Shown piece by piece: positions 17,812 through 26,363 of a stretch of 64,000 nucleotides of DNA (position 1 is the stretch's first letter; the number at the start of each line of letters is the position of its first letter). The notes below the pieces were generated by a model that saw nothing but the letters and a program-made list of their open reading frames with translations, made no database searches and was not told the origin of the DNA. The DNA is from Psychrobacter sp. NG25 (lineage in GTDB: Bacteria; Pseudomonadota; Gammaproteobacteria; Pseudomonadales; Moraxellaceae). Location: contig NZ_JADGMV010000004.1 of the NCBI RefSeq assembly GCF_015234355.1, positions 267,390 to 331,389 of the forward strand, written 5' to 3'. Both the position numbers and the translations under genes were made by a program.

Positions 17812-18507
17812 TTATAATTCTAAAAATGTGGCTTTGTCTTTGAACATGCACTCTTCATAGACAGAGCAAGCACCGCACTTGGGTGTGCGTGCTTGACAGG
17901 TATAGCGCCCATGTAAAATAAGATAATGATGGGCATCGACTATGAAGTCATCCGGTATGCGTTCAACCAGTTTATTTTCGACGATTAGCACGTTTTTACC
18001 AGTGGCGAGACCAGTGCGATTTCCTACTCGAAAAATATGAGTATCGACCGCCATGGTTGGTTGGCCAAATGCGGTATTCAACACCACATTGGCGGTTTTG
18101 CGCCCAACGCCCGCTAGTGATTCTAAATCTTTACGATTATCAGGGACGGTGCTATCAAATTTCTTAATCAAATCACTACACGTTTTGATGACGTTTTTGG
18201 CTTTGGCATTATATAAGCCAATATTTTTGATATAAGATTTTAGACCGTCTTCACCTAACGCCAATATTGCTTCAGGTGTGTTCGCTACCGGATACAACTG
18301 CTGGGTAGCAATATTGACACTCACATCCGTTGCCTGTGCGGACAATATCACCGCAATCAGCAACTCAAAGTTACTGTCATAATTGAGTTCGGTGACGGGT
18401 TCGTCAATGGTCGCTGCCAGCTTCTCAAAAAATGGGCGTACGTCACGATTGGGCATTCGTCTTGATGGCGGCGTATCGGCGGTTTTGTGTTTGACGGTTT
18501 TACTCAT
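17812..18507 (-). CDS. nth: Endonuclease III
   Basis: 231 residues. A DNA glycosylase/AP lyase for oxidised pyrimidines. The helix-hairpin-helix LAGVGRKTANVVLN contains the catalytic Lys, the catalytic Asp is in MAVDTHIFRV, and the 4Fe-4S cluster ligands appear as C-x6-C-x2-C-x5-C (CQARTPKCGACSVYEEC). It is about 20 residues longer than E. coli Nth, mostly at the N terminus. It lies 116 bp downstream of an rnfB-like gene. In E. coli nth also follows the rsx (rnf) genes, so the pairing is conserved although the rest of that operon is not here. Confidence 0.95.
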   Translation of the reverse strand: MSKTVKHKTADTPPSRRMPNRDVRPFFEKLAATIDEPVTELNYDSNFELLIAVILSAQATDVSVNIATQQLYPVANTPEAILALGEDGLKSYIKNIGLYNAKAKNVIKTCSDLIKKFDSTVPDNRKDLESLAGVGRKTANVVLNTAFGQPTMAVDTHIFRVGNRTGLATGKNVLIVENKLVERIPDDFIVDAHHYLILHGRYTCQARTPKCGACSVYEECMFKDKATFLEL

Positions 18508-18623
18508 GGTATCTTTACTACTATTTTGGCGGTCAGTTATTCAAACTGCTGGCTATCACATTATCCGAGTGGTATTGGTTGTGTTCGCGCACTTACTCAT
18601 TGCATGAAATGTCTATGGTCTCA

Positions 18624-19463
18624 TTAAAGCTGTGACAGTTCAGCTTGTAGCGCTTCAAGGTCAGCTTGCTTTTGGTCATTCGCACGAACGCTTAACTGTT
18701 TTTCGAGCTTTTTAATTTTGCTACGTAGCTTGGCTGCTGCAATAGTGTTTTTTGCTTGTGCTTCACTAATATCTAAAGACTGACTGGCGGCATTGTTTAG
18801 CTTTGCTTCGACCATGCTGACTACGGGTCTACTGTTGCTACTATCAGCAAGCTGTTCGGTGACGCGTCTTAAATGAGTGTGATATCGCTGTCTTAAATCT
18901 TCTTGCTCTGCTATTCGTTCAGGCTCAGAGATATCACGTTCAACAGTGACTAAATCGATGCAGTCGACTGGGCAAGGGGCGATACACAGCTCACAGCCGG
19001 TGCACAAGTCAGTAAAGATAGTATGCATGTGCTTACCAGTGCCGACGATAGCATCCACTGGGCAAGCAGGGATGCATTTAGTACAGCCAATACAATCGTC
19101 TTCACGGATAACAGCACGTACCTCTGTTGGGCGTTCAGAAGTGGCGTCTATTGGCCACTGAGAAGGCGCCGCTATCAGTGTCGTTTCATTACTGTTGATA
19201 TCGATATCGATAATTTGCGCGATTGCATCAGTAACGGGTTGACCGCCAGGCACGCATTTATTATACGACTCACCATCTAGCACGATAGCAGCGGCATATG
19301 GCAAGCAACCATCTGGATGCTCGCAAAGCCCACATTGCGTTTGCGGTAGACAAGCATCAATATGCGAGATTTGTGCTTGTATATCCGCCGGTAGTATTTC
19401 TAAACTTAATGTATCGAACAATATGGGTAAATTGACTAAGCGGATAGTAGTACTACTTTGCAT
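18624..19463 (-). CDS. RnfB-like ferredoxin protein (orphan)
   Basis: 279 residues from the start chosen. An N-terminal 4Fe-4S domain (CLPQTQCGLCEHPDGC then YNKCVPGG) is followed by two ferredoxin clusters (CIGCTKCIPACPVDAI and CTGCELCIAPCPVDCID), as in RnfB/RsxB. The N-terminal membrane helix of true RnfB is missing, and a Lys/Glu-rich helical tail of about 90 residues follows. The open frame extends to 19571, but a TATAAT at 19503-19508 overlaps the ATG at 19502. I therefore prefer ATG 19463, which has AAGG upstream. No rnfA, C, D, G or E is present nearby, so it cannot be part of a locally encoded Rnf pump. Confidence 0.78.
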   Translation of the reverse strand: MQSSTTIRLVNLPILFDTLSLEILPADIQAQISHIDACLPQTQCGLCEHPDGCLPYAAAIVLDGESYNKCVPGGQPVTDAIAQIIDIDINSNETTLIAAPSQWPIDATSERPTEVRAVIREDDCIGCTKCIPACPVDAIVGTGKHMHTIFTDLCTGCELCIAPCPVDCIDLVTVERDISEPERIAEQEDLRQRYHTHLRRVTEQLADSSNSRPVVSMVEAKLNNAASQSLDISEAQAKNTIAAAKLRSKIKKLEKQLSVRANDQKQADLEALQAELSQL

Positions 19464-19502
19464 TGAATTAATGACCTTGCTATCAGTGATAAGTGCTGAC
19501 AT

Positions 19503-19511
19503 TATACCAAA
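19503..19511 (-). promoter_or_regulatory. Extended -10 promoter candidate for the rnfB-like gene
   Basis: On the minus strand the sequence reads TTGGTATAAT, a consensus TATAAT with TGG just upstream. It would start transcription between the two upstream ATG codons, and this was used to choose the start at 19463. Confidence 0.4.
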
Positions 19512-19658
19512 CCCAAAACTCAGCCGTATCAAACTCGTTTGGTCTACAATGTGTATGTAGTACCTGCACACGTTTTCTCTGCTAATTTGAGTTTTGTGGA
19601 GAATATTAGAATAGATACAGTCAAAGCACTTGTAAATAGTTGCGGTGTAAACGGCTTC

Positions 19659-19673
19659 GACTATACTATAGTC
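19659..19673. repeat. Perfect palindrome GACTATA-C-TATAGTC
   Basis: 7 bp arms around one base. The arms equal the outer ends of the dispersed repeat (TATAGTC at left ends, GACTATA at right ends), placed end to end. It lies between nudC and the rnfB-like gene. It could be a remnant or an end-to-end junction of that repeat, or an unrelated operator. Confidence 0.4.
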
Positions 19674-19691
19674 AGCGTTAAAGAGTAAAAG

Positions 19692-20663
19692 CTAAATTGG
19701 CATGCCTTGTTCGCACATAATTTGCGCAATGAGCTCATGGGCAATACTGCCTTTTGGCGGTATTCTAGGCAGGTTAGAGACATCAAAAAAGTCAGCATGC
19801 GCCAGCTCATCTTCTTGAATGATGATATCACCACTAGCATAAGAAGCCCGAAAACCCAGCATTAAGTTAGAAGGAAACGGCCATGGCTGGCTACTCACAT
19901 ATCTAATATCTGACACGCCGATATTCACTTCTTCTGCAACTTCGCGTACCACCGCATGTTCAAGGCTCTCTCCAACCTCCACAAAACCTGCAATCAAACC
20001 ATACATAGGCGCCATAGTTGGCTGACCATGACGGTGATGGTGTGCGAGTAAAATTTGCATTTCACCAGTCGCAGGATTGGGTCGGGTAATGGCAGTAATG
20101 ATGCAAGGTTGTACACGAGGATACTGACGTAATCGACATACTGGGCAGACCATGGCACGTTCGCCTTGGTCAGCATGTACAGTAGGGCTAGCACAGCGAC
20201 TACAAAACTGTGTATCTGCTTGCCAGCTTAATAGCTGTATCGCTTGGCTAATCTGATCTGATAGAGCAACTGGCAGATGAGTCATTAGCTGACGATAAGG
20301 AACAAAGGCGTGACCACTACTTTCATCGCTTTCATCGATAATAGGCAGTGCAATATTATATGCCACGGCATAATCATAAGTAATCGCGCTGGCCGCTTGT
20401 GCAGTAAAGGTATATTCACTCTCTATTTCGGAATTGACTAAACTCTCGGCGCTAGATCCACTGGCATGATCTGCTGATTGCCAATGACTTGGTGCTAGGC
20501 TTGTGACTAGGGTTACACGACCCACTTGGTAGGCTTGATGATAGTCATCGCCTGCTGCATTTTTATTGTTGAATGGTGGTAACTGAAGCTGTAAAGGCCA
20601 CCAACCATTAGGGGTCTGACGGCATAAAATGGCATCGTCATTAAATACAAAAGCGTTGGTCAT
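19692..20663 (-). CDS. nudC: NAD+/NADH diphosphatase NudC
   Basis: 323 residues from ATG 20663, preferred because GGAA lies 7 nt upstream and the extra N-terminal residues of the longer frame are not family-like. The enzyme cleaves NADH, and NAD caps on RNA, to NMNH and AMP. A zinc finger is visible as CSRC...CPVC. The Nudix box runs GFVEVGESLEHAVV then REVAEEVNI, and the family tag SQPWPFPSNLMLGF follows it. It is next to the fimL-like gene, an order I recall from Pseudomonas aeruginosa. Confidence 0.93.
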   Translation of the reverse strand: MTNAFVFNDDAILCRQTPNGWWPLQLQLPPFNNKNAAGDDYHQAYQVGRVTLVTSLAPSHWQSADHASGSSAESLVNSEIESEYTFTAQAASAITYDYAVAYNIALPIIDESDESSGHAFVPYRQLMTHLPVALSDQISQAIQLLSWQADTQFCSRCASPTVHADQGERAMVCPVCRLRQYPRVQPCIITAITRPNPATGEMQILLAHHHRHGQPTMAPMYGLIAGFVEVGESLEHAVVREVAEEVNIGVSDIRYVSSQPWPFPSNLMLGFRASYASGDIIIQEDELAHADFFDVSNLPRIPPKGSIAHELIAQIMCEQGMPI

Positions 20664-20802
20664 ATAGAATTCCAAACAGTTCGAGACCAGTACGTATTCA
20701 TATAGATACACACTGGCTTACAGTGAGAGAGATAAATGAGGATTTGTAGCCGCAAAGAAGCGGCTACAAAGGTATCGATTTAATTATTAAAGAGTTGAAT
20801 GG

Positions 20803-22485
20803 CTAAGTCGCGAGTAGATGACTCAAGCTCTGCTGACCCACATCAAGTGCTTGCTTGCTAACAGGACGATTGTTTTCAAAACCATCCAAATGATGGTCGA
20901 CTGCCATCATTACATCCGCGATACACACTAGCGTATTATCTTCTATACGTTGTCCGTCTTCGATACGTTGCTCTAGATAATTTGCTAGCTGGCCTAGCAT
21001 ACTTGCTGGTGTGGGTAGTTGTAAAAAGCGCACCGCCCCTGAAACTTGACGCATCATTTCAGGGATGTTCTGAATATTAAGTATATCGCGCTCTGGCTCA
21101 GCTAAATAATCATTGATGGCTTGCTCGGCACTGGCAATCGCGCTACGACTTTCTTGTATCAATGTATCGTGTGCCGTATTGAGCTGATGCAACGAGATAT
21201 GAGGGTTGTTAAGTGGCAAGTAGATCGCCCCTGGCGTATGCATTTCTGCCATCGCAATAGCAGCATTTTCAGCATGCATCAATGCCAGTAGCAGATGATC
21301 AAAATCGTCAGGTGACGGCGCTTGCCATTTGTCTACTGCTGCTGCTGCTGTGCTGAGACTATCAGCTGCATTTGATAGACCAAGCAAGCACAGAGCCGAG
21401 CTCAACGTTGTTAGCTCTTCAATAATCTGGGCTGTCTGTGCATCAACAGGATTGATCGAATCACCGCGCGTATAGCTATCGACATTTTCTTTAATGGTGT
21501 TGATTTGGGTTTGAATGATGCTATTTAATGTATCGGTCAGCTCACGATTAGGGCCGAACAAAAAGCGTTTCATTTGCTCAAACTGAGGGGCTTCCAACTG
21601 ATTTTTAGCATACTGCTCACGCAACTGTTGTGCTGCTTCATTATCGCGCTGGCATGCAAAACTGACCAAGTCAGCAAAGCGTTTATCCATCACTGGTAAG
21701 TAGCTTTGGAATTGCTGCTCTAAATAAATAAGGGTATGTTTTTGGTTAAGGTTCAGCGGTAATATCGTGGCGATATCAGTAACCGCTGCATTGGCTGCTT
21801 GCCAAAACAGGCTGCTGGTATTTGCCGCTATCAAGGCACAAGCTGCACTCATACCATCAAGTTTCTGCTGATCGTCTGGGCCAATATTGCCATCTTGATT
21901 AAGCAATGCAACACCAAGGCCACTGCGATAAGCGTAAGTTAATAACTCACTGTCTAGATTAAGCTCGTTCAGTGGCTGAAAGTTTTTTTCAGGATTGGCA
22001 ATAACGACACTGCTGCTACCAAAGGCAGAGAAGTAGTCTGATGTAATAGCGGCATGTTGTCCATGAGCATTGAGCTTGTTAATAATATCCAGTAACAAGG
22101 TCGGCTCGACCGACTCTGTCAAGAGTACAAACTCTATGTAGCGCTCTAGTGTCATGATGGCTTCTGACAAATCCATAATCAGATCAGTATCGTTATTATC
22201 GCCATTATCATATAGTCGCTGTAAACTGTTGACGATAGAGGTGTTCAGTGCCTCTGCACCAACCAAAGAGATAAGCTCAAAAATACAAGACAGCTGTTTT
22301 AGTACAATGATAGAGTCTAATAATAGAGGCGCCTGACTACTATCATCATTAAATTCACTCAGATGAATCTCAGTATCTTTAAGGGTTACGATGATTTCAT
22401 CATGCAATAAATGCAGTGACGGTAGGTTGAAATCAGTGACACTAAGCGTTGGGGCAGTTAATTTCATTTGCGCAGACTGATCCAT
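20803..22485 (-). CDS. FimL-like protein (ChpA N-terminal-like scaffold)
   Basis: 560 residues, helical and acidic, with no signal peptide or membrane segment. The length matches P. aeruginosa FimL (about 560), which resembles the N-terminal region of the chemosensory kinase ChpA but lacks phosphorylatable Hpt histidines. FimL acts on type IV pili and cAMP signalling. Similar features here are the run of helical bundles, for example VSGAVRFLQLPTPASMLGQL near the C terminus, a segment typical of ChpA-type modules. The neighbour order nudC-fimL and nearby dnaQ-rnhA supports the call. Direct motif proof is weak, so this rests on length, helical pattern and synteny. Confidence 0.62.
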   Translation of the reverse strand: MDQSAQMKLTAPTLSVTDFNLPSLHLLHDEIIVTLKDTEIHLSEFNDDSSQAPLLLDSIIVLKQLSCIFELISLVGAEALNTSIVNSLQRLYDNGDNNDTDLIMDLSEAIMTLERYIEFVLLTESVEPTLLLDIINKLNAHGQHAAITSDYFSAFGSSSVVIANPEKNFQPLNELNLDSELLTYAYRSGLGVALLNQDGNIGPDDQQKLDGMSAACALIAANTSSLFWQAANAAVTDIATILPLNLNQKHTLIYLEQQFQSYLPVMDKRFADLVSFACQRDNEAAQQLREQYAKNQLEAPQFEQMKRFLFGPNRELTDTLNSIIQTQINTIKENVDSYTRGDSINPVDAQTAQIIEELTTLSSALCLLGLSNAADSLSTAAAAVDKWQAPSPDDFDHLLLALMHAENAAIAMAEMHTPGAIYLPLNNPHISLHQLNTAHDTLIQESRSAIASAEQAINDYLAEPERDILNIQNIPEMMRQVSGAVRFLQLPTPASMLGQLANYLEQRIEDGQRIEDNTLVCIADVMMAVDHHLDGFENNRPVSKQALDVGQQSLSHLLAT

Positions 22486-22633
22486 AAGGAGTTTCCATAT
22501 TGTACTGATGAGAATAGCAATGGTTTGGATGACGATTAAGAAAGCATTTATTGATAGTTTTTTGACGCTTTATATAACAATAATCAAGACTATATTGTAC
22601 AAATGTCGATATCGCAAGTCATTTAAATGACGA

Positions 22634-23698
22634 CTACATATAGGTTTTTAGTGCAGGGTAGTCTTCTGATAGCGAGGCATACCAGTTTTGGTTGGTATTT
22701 TCATCGCTAGGTGATGCCAGTAATAAAGACGCTAGATTGGCAAGGTTAGCATGGGCTGTCTGTCCGCCGTCTGTTTGTGTGTCTTCTTCGATAGCAAGTG
22801 TGACCTGTCCACCCGTCATCGCCAGATAAACTTCAGCTAAAATCTCTGAATCCAGTAAGGCTCCGTGAAAAGTACGGTCCTGCTTACCGACATTTAGGCG
22901 GCGTACAAGTGCATCTAGGGTGTTTTTCTGTCCAGGGTATTGCTGCTTTGCCATGAATAGAGAGTCGGTCACTTGTACTCGTTCGGCAAAGTCAGTCATA
23001 CCGACTTTCGCAAACTCCATATTCAAGAAGTTCATATCAAATGAGGCATTGTGAGCGATGATTTCGGCACCGTCCATAAAGTCATATAGTGATTGAGCAA
23101 CTTGATCAAAAGTGGGCTTGTCTGTTAAGAAAGCCTCAGAGATACCATGAATGCGAATAACTTCATCATCCATACCGCGCTGTGGATTGATATAAACGTG
23201 TAGTTTTTCGCCCGTGAATTTACGACCAATCATCTCAACGATACCGACTTCAATGATTCGATCGCCTTTTAGCGGATCAAGCCCGGTGGTTTCGGTATCC
23301 ATAATGAGCTGGCGATCAGATTCGTGGCGATTTATCGGTTTGGGTAGCAGCGGCTTGAAATGTGGATTGGCACGGCTAGTATCACCATCAAATTTTGGGG
23401 CATCAGCGTCTATACGCATGTCTACATCTGTATCTGGCATATCTGTATTACTCATCGGTTTGCTAGCATTATCATCATGGTCATTCATTTTTATAGTGTT
23501 GTCTTGGTTGATCGTATGATCACCATGATTTTTATCGTCATGACTGTCTAGTGGCTCTTCGTCGAGATTGTAGTTATCTATGAACTCGTCATCTATGAGC
23601 TCTTCATCTACAAGGTCTTCGTCATCCATTATATCTAGACCTAATGGGTCGAAACTTAGCCAGTCATCATTAGACGATTTTTGTGTATTATCAGTCAT
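22634..23698 (-). CDS. dnaQ: DNA polymerase III epsilon subunit (3'-5' proofreading exonuclease) with acidic N-terminal extension
   Basis: 354 residues, over 100 longer than E. coli DnaQ (243). Residues 1 to about 125 are an Asp/Glu/Asn-rich extension (for example DIMDDEDLVDEELIDDEFID) with no family counterpart that I know. The exonuclease then starts at LIMDTETTG (Exo I), continues through HNASFDMNFLN (Exo II) and ends with HGALLDSEILAEVY (Exo III), so it is catalytically complete. The ATG overlaps the rnhA stop codon by one base (TAATG), indicating translational coupling. The extension is in frame with the coupled start, so it is likely translated. Confidence 0.93.
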   Translation of the reverse strand: MTDNTQKSSNDDWLSFDPLGLDIMDDEDLVDEELIDDEFIDNYNLDEEPLDSHDDKNHGDHTINQDNTIKMNDHDDNASKPMSNTDMPDTDVDMRIDADAPKFDGDTSRANPHFKPLLPKPINRHESDRQLIMDTETTGLDPLKGDRIIEVGIVEMIGRKFTGEKLHVYINPQRGMDDEVIRIHGISEAFLTDKPTFDQVAQSLYDFMDGAEIIAHNASFDMNFLNMEFAKVGMTDFAERVQVTDSLFMAKQQYPGQKNTLDALVRRLNVGKQDRTFHGALLDSEILAEVYLAMTGGQVTLAIEEDTQTDGGQTAHANLANLASLLLASPSDENTNQNWYASLSEDYPALKTYM

Positions 23699-24255
23699 TA
23701 TTTGAGTTTTTTTTTAGCCGTATCTTGTAAGTCTATATCCGATATGTCCGCACTGCGTGACGTAACACCGAGGTTGGCTAGTTCATCTGCCTTTTCGTTA
23801 CCTGCATGTCCAGCATGGCCTTTTACCCAGTGCCAGTCAACCTCTCGCTGTTGGCATAGGTTATCCAGTTGCTGCCAAAGGTCTTGGTTGGCGACGGGTT
23901 TCTTACTCGCTGTTTTCCAACCTCTTTTTTTCCAGCCTTCAATCCATTCAGTGATGCCTTTTTTGACATAGCTGGAGTCTGTCCAAATCTCAAGGTTGTG
24001 CCCATGCGGGCTATGGGTCAGGGCTTGTATCGCACCCATCAGCTCCATACGATTATTGGTCGTCTCTTTATCGCCGCCATATAAGTCTTGCGTGCGTCCA
24101 TCGCTAAAAATAAGATGTGCGCCCCAGCCGCCAGCACCTGGATTGCCTTTGCAGGCACCATCTGTATAGGCAACCGTCGTGTTCGGTTTGGCAGCTAATG
24201 GATTCATCGCGTTACTGGTATTGAATGAGAGTACTGAAGTGCGGTTGTCTGACAT
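23698..24255 (-). CDS. rnhA: Ribonuclease HI
   Basis: 185 residues; removes RNA from RNA-DNA hybrids. Catalytic carboxylates are visible in [18 protein letters not shown] (Asp), NRMELMGAI (Glu), [12 protein letters not shown] (Asp) and GNEKADELA (Asp). It carries about 27 extra residues at the N terminus and a short Lys-rich tail relative to E. coli (155). It is the first gene of an rnhA-dnaQ pair with overlapping stop and start codons, the usual arrangement of these two genes though in a co-directional form. Confidence 0.96.
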   Translation of the reverse strand: MSDNRTSVLSFNTSNAMNPLAAKPNTTVAYTDGACKGNPGAGGWGAHLIFSDGRTQDLYGGDKETTNNRMELMGAIQALTHSPHGHNLEIWTDSSYVKKGITEWIEGWKKRGWKTASKKPVANQDLWQQLDNLCQQREVDWHWVKGHAGHAGNEKADELANLGVTSRSADISDIDLQDTAKKKLK

Positions 24256-24609
24256 AAAAAATTATTAACCTAATAAGTGATGAGTGTAAAGCACAGAGAT
24301 TTTGCAAACGTTTTGTTCTGGCTATCACTCCATATGCTGAGGTTGAGTATAACAAATCTATCATTAAGATGGGCAGTCGTCACGCACAAAATCGCAAAGC
24401 CACATATCATAATAGTAACCTTTCCGTTTTCTGTTAAAATAGGCTGGCTAGCGTTAAGGTCTTGGCTATTTAACTGAATAAATATTTGCTTATTAAATCG
24501 CTACGTGACGCTAAAACTGTTTTCAACAACAGTTCAAGCTATCAGTTATCATTGTTTAACGGTAATTTTTTCATAAAAGTCTAATGCATAAATGCAGGAT
24601 AATCCTATT
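24256..24609. other. Divergent intergenic region between rnhA and a lipoprotein gene
   Basis: 354 bp that must hold promoters for both directions. I see no hairpin, repeat or promoter strong enough to name. Confidence 0.5.
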
Positions 24610-25161
24610 ATGTCCTTACGCTCAAACGTTTTTTATAAAAGTCTGACAAACCTAACGGTTGGTATTGCTGTGAGCAGTACGCTATTTTTGACGGCTTGTA
24701 ATGATGGTGGGTCGCAACTCGATAAGGAAGTAGCTGCGCCAGTAGACCTCTCTGTGTTTGAAGGGTGTTATACGGTTAGTAGTGAAGAGCCTGCACAGAT
24801 CAGAGTTAGCCAACAAAATGGCGCATGGGTCATGCAAATGAAAGAGCCTGCAAATGCGAAACGTGTTTGGGATGATGCTGAGCCGTTAGAGTTGATAGAA
24901 AACAGCGAGATACCAAAGTTTTTCTCTATTGATCCTGATAATGTCGATGCTGTCCTTGGTCGCCCTGATAGAGTGCTAGTGCTGGCTCATGTCAAACCTG
25001 TTTATGCCAATATCGATCCGCTACTAGACAGTGAGTATTTGTCCTATATTTATCGAGGAGCCAATACTATCTATCGTGTGGAGTGTGATGAGGTGAATAC
25101 GGATATCTTAGCCAATCCACATGCCAATATCATTATTGATAATGTCAATGAGAGCAGCTAA
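24610..25161 (+). CDS. Hypothetical lipoprotein
   Basis: 183 residues from ATG 24610, which has AGGA 10 nt upstream; an in-frame ATG at 24592 has none. The N terminus is a lipoprotein signal ending in the lipobox LTAC (Cys near residue 30). The mature part is acidic with no domain I recognise. It has an internal block SVFEGCYTVSSEEPAQIRVS that looks like a small beta domain. It is probably attached to an envelope membrane. Confidence 0.65.
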   Translation: MSLRSNVFYKSLTNLTVGIAVSSTLFLTACNDGGSQLDKEVAAPVDLSVFEGCYTVSSEEPAQIRVSQQNGAWVMQMKEPANAKRVWDDAEPLELIENSEIPKFFSIDPDNVDAVLGRPDRVLVLAHVKPVYANIDPLLDSEYLSYIYRGANTIYRVECDEVNTDILANPHANIIIDNVNESS

Positions 25162-25274
25162 ACCAGCCTATCAATGCTCCTTTCTCCATACTTCTTTATT
25201 GCCTTGTGGTAAAAGCGATAACAAGTCATTTTTTATAAACAGTTAGGTCATCCATATGATCAGAGTCAGGCAAT

Positions 25275-25580
25275 ATGAATTTTTTTAGTTATGTGGTGTT
25301 GGGCGGGTTTTCTTATGCAGCTGGTTGGGTGATAAGAACGTACATACTCGATAAAAAGCCTGAACCGGAGCAGCCTTATAATCTCAAGCATCCTGCCATC
25401 TTGACGTATCTGGGCGGATTTTTTATTATCATGCTGATTGTCTCATGGCTGATTGGTCGTTATGCATTGGGACATGCTGCCATAGATTTTCCTTTTATTA
25501 TTATCAATAGCTTGGTTGCCACCTTTGTTTGTTCGTTCGGTCTCAATCCTGAAAAAGCCAATTATGAAGTGCCTGATTAA
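25275..25580 (+). CDS. Small integral membrane protein, unknown function
   Basis: 101 residues with three hydrophobic segments (about 5-22, 42-62 and 70-90) and a charged linker after the first (YILDKKPEPEQPYNLKH). I do not recognise a family. The upstream lipoprotein ends 113 bp before it on the same strand, and a strong terminator follows, so the two may share a transcript. Confidence 0.6.
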   Translation: MNFFSYVVLGGFSYAAGWVIRTYILDKKPEPEQPYNLKHPAILTYLGGFFIIMLIVSWLIGRYALGHAAIDFPFIIINSLVATFVCSFGLNPEKANYEVPD

Positions 25581-25609
25581 ATTATAGTATTGAATGAACT
25601 GGAAATAAC

Positions 25610-25656
25610 AAAAGCCACGACCGAAACATTAATTCTCGATCGTGGCTTTTTTGATG
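25610..25656 (+). terminator. Terminator between converging genes
   Basis: AAAAGCCACGA (25610-25620) pairs with TCGTGGCTTTT (25640-25650), with six T after it. It lies between the plus-strand membrane protein gene and the minus-strand DUF1232 gene and could work for both. Confidence 0.8.
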
Positions 25657-25720
25657 CTGCGCTTTTGTTAACCTTCTAGGGTATTAACATTCACGAAGCT
25701 TTCTTAAGATTAGTACCAGT

Positions 25721-26161
25721 CTAGTCGTTATCTTTCTCATCAGGACTAGTCTTGTCGTCATCAGTGTTGTTCTTATCTTCTAACTTATTTTTAGTATTTG
25801 ATTGTTCTTGCTTCCACTCTTTGTATTTTTGCAGATCTTTTTTGGCCTGTTTTAAACAAAATTTAAGTACCAGCGCATCATCGATATGGCCGATAAATGG
25901 AATGGAGTCAGGAATGAGGTCAATTGGATTTAGTACATAGAGCGCACCAATAACGCCAGCTGAGATAGTTTTAAAAGGAATCTTACGGTAGTCACCTTTG
26001 TAATAGTCTTTGACAAGACTCATAAATAACATCAGATCATCACTAAAAGGCTCAAGGTAGCCACTGTCCTCCAGTTTTTCTTTGAGTTTACTTTCTTTGC
26101 TAAGTAAATATTCCAAATTAGAGTCGAGTGCTTTGTTTTTATCCGTTTTTTTGTTAAACAT
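25721..26161 (-). CDS. DUF1232 (YkvA-like) membrane protein
   Basis: 146 residues. The central segment GVIGALYVLNPIDLIPDSIP followed by FIGHIDDALVL is the hallmark of the DUF1232 family and should insert in the membrane. Both ends are highly charged, and the C terminus is a Lys/Asp/Asn-rich tail. RBS AAAGGT precedes the ATG. Function is unknown in the family. Confidence 0.82.
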   Translation of the reverse strand: MFNKKTDKNKALDSNLEYLLSKESKLKEKLEDSGYLEPFSDDLMLFMSLVKDYYKGDYRKIPFKTISAGVIGALYVLNPIDLIPDSIPFIGHIDDALVLKFCLKQAKKDLQKYKEWKQEQSNTKNKLEDKNNTDDDKTSPDEKDND

Positions 26162-26363
26162 AGTTATTACCTTTTTCCTTTGCGATGAATTTGTATTTAC
26201 AGTAACAAATCTGATCGACCCGTATTGTGTGTCTCAGTAGCGAAAAAGTAAATATCGGTAAAGATTGGGCAACCATCAACGCTGAAAAAGCGTCTACAAT
26301 ATGCTGCCACAAGGTTTAAGAAAACAAATCATAAAAATAAAAGTGATAAGGTAGCAGTAAGAT

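Noticed and set aside
18624..19571. Complete Rnf electron-transport operon
   Set aside because: Only an rnfB-like gene is present; no rnfA, C, D, G or E.
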